From Lachnospiraceae bacterium (GTDB taxonomy: Bacteria; Bacillota; Clostridia; Lachnospirales; Lachnospiraceae), in the NCBI GenBank assembly GCA_022766905.1, contig JALEPU010000069.1, positions 1 to 58,887 of the forward strand: DNA of 58,887 nucleotides, read 5' to 3'. The notes under the pieces were generated by a model. It did no database searches and was not told where the DNA came from. It was given only the letters and a program-made list of their open reading frames with translations. Made by a program: the position numbers and the translations under genes. Positions 44,120-52,006 of this stretch are shown here, piece by piece. Numbering within the stretch: position 1 is the first letter of the stretch; the number at the start of each line of letters is the position of its first letter.

Positions 44120-44929
44120 ATGACAAAAATATTATTTACCGATATAGATGGAACGCTTTTAACGGATACCAAGGAAATACCGGAGGAAAATCGCAAAGCC
44201 ATTGAGCAAATGACAAATGCAGGTCATAAAATCGTCCTTGCTACCGGACGGGCTCTTCCCGGAGCTGTCAGTCAGGCAGAAAAACTGTCTCTTACTTATG
44301 ATGGATGTTATGTGATTGCTTTTAACGGCGGAGAAATCTATGATACATATCGGAAACAGACTCTTTACAAATCCAGAATCCCAATGGATACCGTCGATAA
44401 GATTTTTCAGCTTTGCGAAAAAGAGCAAGTTCATGTCCAGACCTATGATAATACCCATGTTCTTGCTTATCATATGAACAAACATTTGGAGCGGTACTGC
44501 AAGGAAATTGTCTGCGAATATAAACTTGTAGACGACATTACTGCCTCTCTGGACCAGGAACCTTCCAAAGTTCTCCTTTTAGACTATGACAATCATGAAA
44601 CCCTGGAACGAATGAAAGAATTGATTTTGGATGTGGCGGGAAATACGGTAGATGCCTTTTACTCCAGCCCAAGCCTTCTTGAAGTTGTTTTAAAAGGAAC
44701 TCATAAAGGCGTTGCTGTACAGAAACTGTGTGAAATTCTGGACATTCCTCTGGAAAATTCAGTTGCTGTCGGAGATGGAATGAATGATATTCCAATGATC
44801 AAAGCGGCCCATATTGGTGTTGCCATGAAAAATGCCAATGATACCGTAAAATCTCAGGCAGATTACGTGACTACTTTAACGAATAACGAAGGTGGATTTG
44901 CAGAGCTGGTCGAAAAATTTCTTTTATAA
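44120..44929 (+). CDS. HAD-superfamily phosphatase, Cof type (3)
   Basis: About 269 residues from ATG 44120 (AGGAGG 7 bases upstream). Motifs ILFTDIDGTLLTDTKE, VLATGRALPGAV, KGVAVQKLCEILDI and VAVGDGMNDIPMIKAAHIGVAM. It is a near neighbour and close paralogue of the following gene, sharing FNGGEIYDTY, TLYKSR and HVQTYD. A tandem duplication with later divergence is likely. Function is sugar-phosphate or cofactor-phosphate hydrolysis by family. Confidence 0.93.
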   Translation: MTKILFTDIDGTLLTDTKEIPEENRKAIEQMTNAGHKIVLATGRALPGAVSQAEKLSLTYDGCYVIAFNGGEIYDTYRKQTLYKSRIPMDTVDKIFQLCEKEQVHVQTYDNTHVLAYHMNKHLERYCKEIVCEYKLVDDITASLDQEPSKVLLLDYDNHETLERMKELILDVAGNTVDAFYSSPSLLEVVLKGTHKGVAVQKLCEILDIPLENSVAVGDGMNDIPMIKAAHIGVAMKNANDTVKSQADYVTTLTNNEGGFAELVEKFLL

Positions 44930-44985
44930 GCAGAACTGCTTTTCATGCTATTTTAACCAATTTATCAACCAAAAGGAGTATATTT

Positions 44986-45798
44986 ATGCCTAAAATTCTA
45001 TTTACCGATTTAGATGATACATTATTGAACAGCCAGAAACAGGTCTGTGAAGAAAACAAGACCGCCATTGCAGAATTGATTGATCAGGGTCATAAGATTG
45101 TTCTGACTACTGGCCGCTCCATTCCAAGTGCAGTGAAGCAGGCCGAAAACATCGGACTTACTTTCGAAGGCTGCTACCTGATTGGCTTTAATGGTGGCGA
45201 AATCTATGATACCTATGCCAGAAAGACATTATATAAAAGCCGTCTTTCCATCGATATGGTAAAAGATATTTTTGATCTGGCAGAAGAATATCATCAGCAT
45301 GTACAGACATATGATGAACGATTTGTTTTATCCCGCACAGAAAATCCTCATCTGCTCCGCTATTGTGAACTGATGTCCTGTGAGTATAAAATTGTAGATG
45401 ATATTTTTTCCGTTTTAGGAGACGGACCTTCCAAAGTAATTATTGCAAATTATGAAGACCATGCTATTTTAGAAAAATTACGGGAGATCATTCTGGACCG
45501 ACATGGAGATATTGTAGATTCCTTTTTCTCTGATACCGCTCTTTTAGAAGTTGTTTCCAAAGGAACCAGCAAGGGAAGTGCTTTGGTCAGACTTTGCGAC
45601 ATTTTAGGGGTCCCACTAGAAAATACCGTTGCTTCCGGCGATGCAATGAATGATATTCCAATGATTCAGGCAGCTCATGTAGGTGTTGCGATGATCAATG
45701 GAGATGATTGTGTGAAAGAAGTAGCCGATTATATTACTACGACAGACAACAATCATGGTGGAGTTGCAGAAGTCATCCGCAAATTTATTCTTTCTTAA
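44986..45798 (+). CDS. HAD-superfamily phosphatase, Cof type (4), tandem paralogue
   Basis: A 270-residue Cof-type hydrolase. Motif I ILFTDLDDTLLNSQK has DxDDT instead of DGT. Motif II VLTTGRSIPSAV, then KGSALVRLCDILGV and VASGDAMNDIPMIQAAHVGVAM. Shared blocks with the previous gene across the full length show a tandem duplication. AAAGGAG lies upstream. Its substrate specificity has probably shifted, judging from changes in the cap region (residues 90-180). Confidence 0.93.
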   Translation: MPKILFTDLDDTLLNSQKQVCEENKTAIAELIDQGHKIVLTTGRSIPSAVKQAENIGLTFEGCYLIGFNGGEIYDTYARKTLYKSRLSIDMVKDIFDLAEEYHQHVQTYDERFVLSRTENPHLLRYCELMSCEYKIVDDIFSVLGDGPSKVIIANYEDHAILEKLREIILDRHGDIVDSFFSDTALLEVVSKGTSKGSALVRLCDILGVPLENTVASGDAMNDIPMIQAAHVGVAMINGDDCVKEVADYITTTDNNHGGVAEVIRKFILS

Positions 45799-45852
45799 GA
45801 AAACATTTCTTAGCTGTATTTTACTCTAACATCAATGGAAAGGAATGTTACA

Positions 45853-46527
45853 ATGGCTATTCGACAACTTGCCGGGTTCGTCTTTGATATGGACGGCCTG
45901 ATGTATGATACAGAACGCATCATTATGAATGCCTGGGACAAAACAGGAAAAGAGATGGGATATGGTCCTTTGGGCTTCCATCTTTTTTCCACCCTTGGCA
46001 TGAGCAGGAGCGGACGAAAAGAATATTTTCAGAAAACTCTTGGTATGGATTTTCCCTATGATGAATTTCAGGAAAGATATGCCGAAGAAACGTATCGGCA
46101 GACAGAGACTTGTATCCCGGTAAAACCAGGTCTTTACGAACTTTTAGATTATTTAAAGCAGGAACACTATGTTCTTGCGGTTGCAACTTCTTCCAGCCGG
46201 GAATCTGCTCTGCGGAAGCTAAAAAACAGTCATCTGGAACAAGGATATTTTGATGTCATCATCTGCGGTGACATGGTAAAACGGGCAAAACCGGATCCGG
46301 AGATCTATCAGATTGCCTGTCAGAAATTACAAAAACCTCCGTCACAGCTGGTCGCATTGGAAGATTCGGAAAACGGCTTAAAATCTGCTCTCTCTGCCGG
46401 TATGGGTGCCATCATGATACCGGATTTAATCCGGGACTATCCCGACATAGAGCCCTTTTTAGATGGAAAATTCAACCGGCTGGACGAATTAATCTCCTTT
46501 ATCCCAGAGCACTATATAAAAATATAA
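45853..46527 (+). CDS. HAD-superfamily phosphatase, beta-phosphoglucomutase-like (IA)
   Basis: About 224 residues from ATG 45853, chosen over ATG 45835 because AAAGGA lies 8-9 bases before it. Motif I GFVFDMDGLMYDTER, an alpha-helical cap, motif II VATSSSRESALRKL, and KPDPEIYQIACQKL with ALEDSENGLKSALSAG. This group contains sugar-phosphate phosphatases (including sorbitol/mannitol-phosphate type) and beta-phosphoglucomutase. It closes the rightward triple of HAD genes. Confidence 0.93.
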   Translation: MAIRQLAGFVFDMDGLMYDTERIIMNAWDKTGKEMGYGPLGFHLFSTLGMSRSGRKEYFQKTLGMDFPYDEFQERYAEETYRQTETCIPVKPGLYELLDYLKQEHYVLAVATSSSRESALRKLKNSHLEQGYFDVIICGDMVKRAKPDPEIYQIACQKLQKPPSQLVALEDSENGLKSALSAGMGAIMIPDLIRDYPDIEPFLDGKFNRLDELISFIPEHYIKI

Positions 46528-46529
46528 AT

Positions 46530-46582
46530 AATTCAAGACTCACTCGCGAGTCTTGACGCGGGATTCATCTTCCATCTGATAT
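46530..46582. repeat. Family C hairpin repeat, copy 1
   Basis: 53 bases, 49 of them identical to 49348-49400 in the same orientation. The core CAAGACTC...GAGTCTTG forms a hairpin, followed by a conserved tail ATCTTCCATCTGATAT. Confidence 0.85.
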
Positions 46583-46618
46583 AATATGAGCCAAGGGACA
46601 AAAACTTTCATCCCCTTC

Positions 46619-46871
46619 ATCGATACTGTCCATGGAGAATACATCTTTTTGCATTTGGCAATTTTGGCGGAATTTCCAAAACAGCGGCTGAAATAATGCC
46701 GAACGGGAGCATTGTTTGAAAAGCAGCTTTCATGATTCTTTTATAGAAAATTCATGAAAGCTGCTTTGAGTTCGCGGACGTCCGGCAATAAAATCTTGAA
46801 GACGCTGTTTTGCAGAAATTCCCCAAAAGGGACAACGGCAAAAAGAAGAATTCCCATGGACCGTTATCGAT
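46619..46871. repeat. Family A palindromic element, second full copy (253 bp)
   Basis: Arms start ATCGATA at both ends, followed by TCCATGG and CTTTTTGC. Left arm: GGCGGAATTTCCAAAACAGC, then ATGCCGAACGG and TTGAAAAGCAGCTTTCATG. The complement of the right arm reads GGGGAATTTCTGCAAAACAG, then TTGCCGGACGT and AAAGCAGCTTTCATG. The module order equals the copy at 20660-21049. It ends 4 bases before the pheT stop codon and probably ends transcription from both sides. Confidence 0.85.
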
Positions 46872-46875
46872 TCAT

Positions 46876-49305
46876 CTACGCTCTCAATTCAATGCCCATC
46901 TTACCTAACTCTTTCATCATCTTCTCAACGATTTCATTTACCTCTGTATCTGCCAGAGTTCTGTCTTTTGCTCGGAAAGTAAGGGCGTAAGCCACTGATT
47001 TATATCCTTCTTTGATCTGATCTCCTTCATAGACATCAAATAAAGTAACATCTTCCAGGATGGCTCCTCCGCATTTCTTTAAGACTTTCTCAATCTGACC
47101 TACAAAGATTCCTTTTTCTACTACCATACTAAGGTCACGATGAACTGCCGGGAATTTGGCAATTCCTTCGTATTTTCTGTCGAAAGATGCATGTTCGGTC
47201 AGAACAGGCATATCGATCACAGCCAGGTAAACCTCAGCTTTGATATTGTAGTTATCTGCTACTTCCGGATGAGCCTGTCCAATCCATCCTAACTGATCTT
47301 CGCCAATCATTATTTTTGCCTGGCGGCCAGGGTGAAGGAATGGATATCCTTTTTCCGGTACATATTCTACTTCCTTTTCAATACCAATATGCTCAAACAT
47401 ATCTTCCAGAACACCTTTTAAGGTAAAGAAATCACATTTGCCGTACATACCAAGGGTAAGGCACATTCTTTCTTCCGGAAGCTCTGTAAGCGGTAAAGAT
47501 TTTGGAAGGTAAACATTTCCAAGTTCGTAAAGACGTACTTCTTTATTTCTTCTATTATAGTTGGTAGACAGTGAATTTAAAATACCATTTAAGGAAATGG
47601 TTCTCATGATGCTGTAATCTTCTCCCAATGGGTTGGAAATCACGATGGCATCACGAAGCTTACTGTCTTTTGGCAATAATAATTTATCAAATACTTTTGG
47701 ACTTTCAAAGGAGTAACACATGGAGCCGCAGAAACCATTTTCTTCTGCAATGTCTCTTGCCAGGCTTTCCACTCTTCCTTTGAAGGAAATCTTTCCAACG
47801 GTTGCCTCTCCTCTTGGAAGGGAAACCGGAATATTATCATAACCAAAAAATCTTGCTACTTCTTCTGCTAAGTCAGCCATGCAGCCAAGGTCCTGACGGA
47901 AGGTTGGAATGGTAAGCATGTTGGTTGCTTCGTCGTAAACAAGCTCTAATTTGGTCAGATAGCCAAGCATTTCTTCTTTTGATAAATCTGTTCCTAAAAG
48001 AGCATTGATCTTCTCTACTTCCAGCGGCAGTTTTACCGGTTCTTTCATCTCGCTGCACACATCGATCACACCACCTACAACCTCGCCGGCACCCATTTCT
48101 TCAATCAGCTGGCAGGCACGGTTCATGGCATCGATGGCATTGTGAGGGTCTAAGCCTTTTTCAAAAATACCGGATGCATCGGTACGAAGACCGATTTTCT
48201 TGGAAGAAAGACGAATGTTGGTGCCATCAAAATTGGCAGATTCCAGAAGGAGGGTATCCATCTCATCGGTTACCATGGAATTTTCTCCACCCATAATACC
48301 TGCAAGACCAACTTCTTTTTCTCCGTCACAAATCATAAGAACAGAAGAATCTACCTTTCTTTCCTGTCCGTCTAATGTTGTGAAAACATCTCCGTCATTG
48401 GCTCTTCTTACAATAATTTTATTTCCTGCAATTGTAGATAAATCATAAGCATGCATTGGCTGGCCGTATTCAATCATGACATAGTTGGTTACGTCTACGA
48501 TATTGTTGATTGGGCGGATTCCAACTGCTGCCAGTCTTCTTTGCATCCATTTCGGTGATGGTGCCAATTTGATATTATTTACGACTCTTGCTGTATATCT
48601 CGGACACAGATCCGGGTCTTTTACTTCTACGCTGATGTAATCATTCACATCTTCGTCATTTCCGGTTTCTGTAATCACCGGTGGATAAAATGGTTTATCA
48701 AAGGTTGCTGCCGCTTCCCTTGCCATACCGATCATGCTGAAACAATCTACACGATTGGATGTAATTTCAAACTCAACAACCTGGTCATGAAGGCCAAGCG
48801 CCTCTACTGCATCATCGCCCGGCTTTACCTGATAATCTTCTCCGAAAATGAAGATTCCAAATTCCGGTGCATCCGGATACATATCTGTATTAGAGCCCAG
48901 TTCCTCGATGGAACACATCATTCCAAAAGACTCTACCCCTCTTAATTTTCCTTTTTTAATCTTAATTCCGTTTTCCGGATTCGGGCTTTTGTCATGGCCG
49001 CCGGCCACACGTCCGCCAACCAATACAACAGGAACCAGATCTCCTTCTTTGACATTCGGTGCGCCTGTCACAATCTGAATGTCTTCTGCTTCTCCAACAT
49101 TCACCTGACAAATAATTAATTTATCGGCATCCGGGTGTCTTTCAATCTTATCAATCTGTCCTACTACAATTTTTTCCAGATTTTTATCAAGTTCTACGTA
49201 GCTTTCCACATGAGAACCGGATAAAGTCATATCATCTACATACTGGGAAATGGACACGTCCATATCCGGTACATAAGCTTTGATCCATGAAATCGGTGTA
49301 TTCAT
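46876..49305 (-). CDS. pheT: Phenylalanyl-tRNA synthetase beta subunit
   Basis: About 809 residues from ATG 49305, GGAGG upstream. N-terminal MNTPISWIKAYVPDMD, the OB-fold tRNA-binding domain (KIVVGQIDKIERHPDADKL; GAPNVKEGDLVPV), B3/B4 editing domain (NRVDCFSMIGMAREAA; YVMIEYGQPMHAYD), B5 domain and a C-terminal FDX-ACB domain (KFPAVHRDLSMVVEKG). Together with PheS it forms the (alpha beta)2 enzyme charging tRNA-Phe. It is transcribed with pheS behind a T-box leader. Confidence 0.97.
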   Translation of the reverse strand: MNTPISWIKAYVPDMDVSISQYVDDMTLSGSHVESYVELDKNLEKIVVGQIDKIERHPDADKLIICQVNVGEAEDIQIVTGAPNVKEGDLVPVVLVGGRVAGGHDKSPNPENGIKIKKGKLRGVESFGMMCSIEELGSNTDMYPDAPEFGIFIFGEDYQVKPGDDAVEALGLHDQVVEFEITSNRVDCFSMIGMAREAAATFDKPFYPPVITETGNDEDVNDYISVEVKDPDLCPRYTARVVNNIKLAPSPKWMQRRLAAVGIRPINNIVDVTNYVMIEYGQPMHAYDLSTIAGNKIIVRRANDGDVFTTLDGQERKVDSSVLMICDGEKEVGLAGIMGGENSMVTDEMDTLLLESANFDGTNIRLSSKKIGLRTDASGIFEKGLDPHNAIDAMNRACQLIEEMGAGEVVGGVIDVCSEMKEPVKLPLEVEKINALLGTDLSKEEMLGYLTKLELVYDEATNMLTIPTFRQDLGCMADLAEEVARFFGYDNIPVSLPRGEATVGKISFKGRVESLARDIAEENGFCGSMCYSFESPKVFDKLLLPKDSKLRDAIVISNPLGEDYSIMRTISLNGILNSLSTNYNRRNKEVRLYELGNVYLPKSLPLTELPEERMCLTLGMYGKCDFFTLKGVLEDMFEHIGIEKEVEYVPEKGYPFLHPGRQAKIMIGEDQLGWIGQAHPEVADNYNIKAEVYLAVIDMPVLTEHASFDRKYEGIAKFPAVHRDLSMVVEKGIFVGQIEKVLKKCGGAILEDVTLFDVYEGDQIKEGYKSVAYALTFRAKDRTLADTEVNEIVEKMMKELGKMGIELRA

Positions 49306-49347
49306 TCTTTCTTCCTCCAATTATTTTCACTGTTAAAACGGCTTACC

Positions 49348-49400
49348 AATTCAAGACTCGCTCGCGAGTCTTGGCGTGGGAATCATCTTCCATCTGATAT
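49348..49400. repeat. Family C hairpin repeat, copy 2 (between pheS and pheT)
   Basis: Same 53-base unit as at 46530-46582 with four changes. It fills most of the 99-base gap between pheS and pheT, so it is transcribed inside the operon and could act on mRNA stability or processing. Confidence 0.85.
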
Positions 49401-49404
49401 CTTT

Positions 49405-50424
49405 TTAGAACTGATTTAAAAATCTTACGTCATTTTCATAGAGAAGACGCATATCATCAATCTCGTATTTTAATAAAGCGACACGCTCTAAGCCGATACC
49501 GAAAGCAAATCCGGAATAAACCTCCGGATCAATTCCACAATCACGAAGTACTTTTGGATGTACCATTCCACAGCCTAAAATCTCAATCCAGCCGCTTCCT
49601 TTACACATACGGCATCCTTTTCCACCGCATTTAAAACAGGTAATATCTACTTCTGCACTTGGCTCAGTAAATGGGAAATGATGAGGACGGAATTTTACTT
49701 TTGTCTCCGGTCCGAAAAATTCTGTTGCGAACTGCTGCAAGGTTCCTTTCAGGTCTGCAAACGTAATTCCTTTGTCTACTACAAGTCCTTCTACCTGATG
49801 GAAAGATGGAGAATGGGTTGCATCCACTTCGTCAGAACGGAATACACGTCCCGGTGCAATGACACGAATCGGCATTCTTCCTGTCTCCATGATACGAGCC
49901 TGTACCGGAGAGGTCTGAGTTCTTAATAAAATGTCTTTTGTAATATAGAAGGTATCCTGCTCATCTTTTGCCGGATGATTTGCAGGGATATTTAACAGTT
50001 CAAAATTGTATTTGTCATACTCTACTTCCGGACCTTCCACAACTTCATAGCCCATACCGACAAACACTCGCTCTAAATCTTCCAATGCGATCTGATTCGG
50101 GTGACGGTGTCCCATCATCTTTCTGGTAGCCGGAAGGGTTACGTCGATGACTTCTCTTTTCATCTTCTCTTCCCGAATTTTTGCTGCCAGCAGTTTTTTC
50201 TCTTTTTCCAATGCTTCTTCTATGATCGTTCTTGTCTCATTGACAAACTGTCCTACCTTTGGACGTTCTTCCGGTGGGACATCTTTCATGCTTTTTAATA
50301 CTTTTGTCAGCTCTCCCTTTTTTCCAAGGAAGGCAACACGAATCTCATTCAGCTTATCCATGCCGTCAACAGCCTGAATTTCTTCCATGGCTCTTTGCTT
50401 AATTTGTTCCAGCTTTTCTTTCAT
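49405..50424 (-). CDS. pheS: Phenylalanyl-tRNA synthetase alpha subunit
   Basis: A 339-residue class II synthetase subunit. N-terminal coiled coil (residues 1-90), then motif 2 region FRSDEVDATHSPSFHQVEGLVVD, motif 3 FAFGIGLERVALLKYEIDDMRL, and the substrate-binding PFTEPSAEVDI segment. An Fe-S-like or zinc cysteine cluster, CFKCGGKGCRMCKGSG, is inserted before motif 3, as in several Gram-positive PheS. It is first in the pheST operon after the T-box. Confidence 0.97.
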   Translation of the reverse strand: MKEKLEQIKQRAMEEIQAVDGMDKLNEIRVAFLGKKGELTKVLKSMKDVPPEERPKVGQFVNETRTIIEEALEKEKKLLAAKIREEKMKREVIDVTLPATRKMMGHRHPNQIALEDLERVFVGMGYEVVEGPEVEYDKYNFELLNIPANHPAKDEQDTFYITKDILLRTQTSPVQARIMETGRMPIRVIAPGRVFRSDEVDATHSPSFHQVEGLVVDKGITFADLKGTLQQFATEFFGPETKVKFRPHHFPFTEPSAEVDITCFKCGGKGCRMCKGSGWIEILGCGMVHPKVLRDCGIDPEVYSGFAFGIGLERVALLKYEIDDMRLLYENDVRFLNQF

Positions 50425-50456
50425 GTTTCATTCTCCTTTAATAAATCCTATGCAAT

Positions 50457-50710
50457 GAAAAAAAGTCCCTCAGAAAAATCTGAGGGACGAAATTATCTCG
50501 CGGTACCACCCTGTTTCTCATATAGAAAATATGAGCACTCAAACTGCGTAACGTGCAGGTTCCGTCATCTTCTACTCAAGGTTCAAAGATGAAGCTCCGG
50601 TAGGAAATTCGATCTACTGCTTGAACCGAAGCAGGCTTACAGCCGATGACCTGCTCTCTCTGGCGGAAAACAGTACTCTACTTAGTACCATCATTGCTTT
50701 TTTCATTCTG
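50457..50710 (-). promoter_or_regulatory. T-box riboswitch, phenylalanine-specific
   Basis: The leader of pheST carries the T-box core TGGTACCGCG (plus-strand 50499-50508), a terminator stem GTCCCTCAGA/TCTGAGGGAC (50465-50488) with a T-run, and a stem I region with AGTA and a GAATTTC specifier segment holding the TTC phenylalanine codon. Uncharged tRNA-Phe would pair and favour the antiterminator, raising expression. Confidence 0.93.
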
Positions 50711-50715
50711 GAAAT

Positions 50716-50743
50716 ATTCTATCACATTATTTTTTTCTGTCAA
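50716..50743 (-). promoter_or_regulatory. Promoter of the pheST leader
   Basis: -35 TTGACA (50738-50743), 16 bases, -10 TAGAAT (50716-50721), directly upstream of the T-box. Confidence 0.75.
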
Positions 50744-50843
50744 CCATAAATTCCGGACTTTACCGTAAACTTGCAAAAATGATGGAAAACGACTAAAATA
50801 AAGGTTATACTAGAAAGAGAAACGACAAAGAGAGGTTAGAATC

Positions 50844-51509
50844 ATGACAAATCAGGAAATTTTATCCCATATTGACCACACCCAGTTAAAAGCATTCTGT
50901 ACCTGGGAAGATATTCAGAAACTTTGTGACGAAGCAATCCAGTATGAGACAGCTTCTGTCTGCATCCCACCTTCTTATATTGAAAGAATCCACGAAACAT
51001 ACGGCGACAAAATCAACATCTGTACTGTAATTGGATTTCCTCTGGGCTACAATACAACTGCCGTTAAAGTGGCTGAAGTAAAAGATGCCATCGAAAAAGG
51101 ATGCAGCGAAGTGGATATGGTCATCAACATCGGAGATGTAAAAAATGGAGATTTTGATAAAGTAGAGTCAGAAATTAAAGCATTAAAAGAAGCAGCCGGA
51201 GACAAGATCTTAAAAGTAATCATTGAAACCTGCTACCTGACAGAAGAAGAAAAAATCAAACTTTGTGAAATTGTAACAAGTGCAGGTGCCGATTTTATTA
51301 AAACTTCCACCGGATTTGGTACCGGCGGTGCAACCATCGAGGACATTCGTCTCTTCGCTTCTCACATTGGCCCAAATGTAAAAATGAAAGCGGCAGGAGG
51401 AGTAAAAACAAAAGATGATCTGGAGATGTTCTTAGATGCCGGATGTGAGCGAATCGGAACCAGTTCCGCTGTTGCCATGTTAAAAGGGGAAGAAAATAAA
51501 GGATATTAG
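50844..51509 (+). CDS. deoC: Deoxyribose-phosphate aldolase
   Basis: A 221-residue class I aldolase that splits 2-deoxyribose-5-phosphate into glyceraldehyde-3-phosphate and acetaldehyde. Seen: IDHTQLKAFCTWEDI, VCTVIGFPLG-like TVIGFPLGYNTTAVK, KVIIETCYLTEEE and the Schiff-base lysine in GADFIKTSTGFGTGGAT, then KAAGGVKTKDD. It is divergent from pheST. A TATACT -10 at 50806-50811 is likely. No other deo genes are nearby. Confidence 0.97.
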   Translation: MTNQEILSHIDHTQLKAFCTWEDIQKLCDEAIQYETASVCIPPSYIERIHETYGDKINICTVIGFPLGYNTTAVKVAEVKDAIEKGCSEVDMVINIGDVKNGDFDKVESEIKALKEAAGDKILKVIIETCYLTEEEKIKLCEIVTSAGADFIKTSTGFGTGGATIEDIRLFASHIGPNVKMKAAGGVKTKDDLEMFLDAGCERIGTSSAVAMLKGEENKGY

Positions 51510-51513
51510 AAGG

Positions 51514-51598
51514 ATATAAGTTAAGTTTTCTTTTGCTGTGTCACTTTTGGGGAATTTCTGCAAAAGTGACACATGCAAAAGAAGAACTTAACTTATAT
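51514..51598. repeat. Family A short derivative (85 bp hairpin)
   Basis: Starts 5 bases after the deoC stop. Arms of about 37 bases, ATATAAGTTAAGTT...TGTCACTTTTG and the complement, with the family A sequence GGGGAATTTCTGCAAAA at the tip. It keeps only the outer parts of a full element and should act as a terminator for deoC. Confidence 0.75.
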
Positions 51599-51635
51599 GA
51601 TTACAGTGGCATAACCCCATGAGAAAGGTGGTTTT

Positions 51636-51899
51636 ATGAAGATATTCGGGTATTATATGATAGCAATCAATCTTTTTACCTTTTTCCTGTTTGGTTTTGA
51701 TAAGCAGAAAGCCAAACGGGGATTATGGAGAATCTCGGAAAAGAGCCTCCTTTTCTTTTCTGCCATAGGCGGTTCCATCGGTGCCTTAATCGGAATGTAC
51801 ATCTGGCACCATAAAACAAAACATGCAAAATTCTATCTTGGTGTTCCTATTCTACTGGTAATCCAGGTTGTGATTTTCTATCTGGTTCTTAATAGATAA
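51636..51899 (+). CDS. DUF1294 small membrane protein
   Basis: An 87-residue protein with about three helices: YYMIAINLFTFFLFGFDKQKA, LLFFSAIGGSIGALIGMYIW, and LGVPILLVIQVVIFYLVL. The FDKQKAKRG.WRI and HKTKHAKF blocks are the DUF1294 signature. Function unknown. It follows the deoC hairpin and is probably expressed on its own. Confidence 0.9.
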   Translation: MKIFGYYMIAINLFTFFLFGFDKQKAKRGLWRISEKSLLFFSAIGGSIGALIGMYIWHHKTKHAKFYLGVPILLVIQVVIFYLVLNR

Positions 51900-52006
51900 G
51901 ATTTTTCTTATGACTCTTTTCATTTTTCTATTTTAATATTAACATAACTATTTTTATTCTCCTCTGATTAGTGTATAATAAATACAGAAAAAGGAGGAGA
52001 ATACCA

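Noticed and set aside
44120..45798. Assembly duplication of one HAD gene
   Set aside because: The two copies differ throughout and have separate ribosome sites, so they are diverged paralogues.
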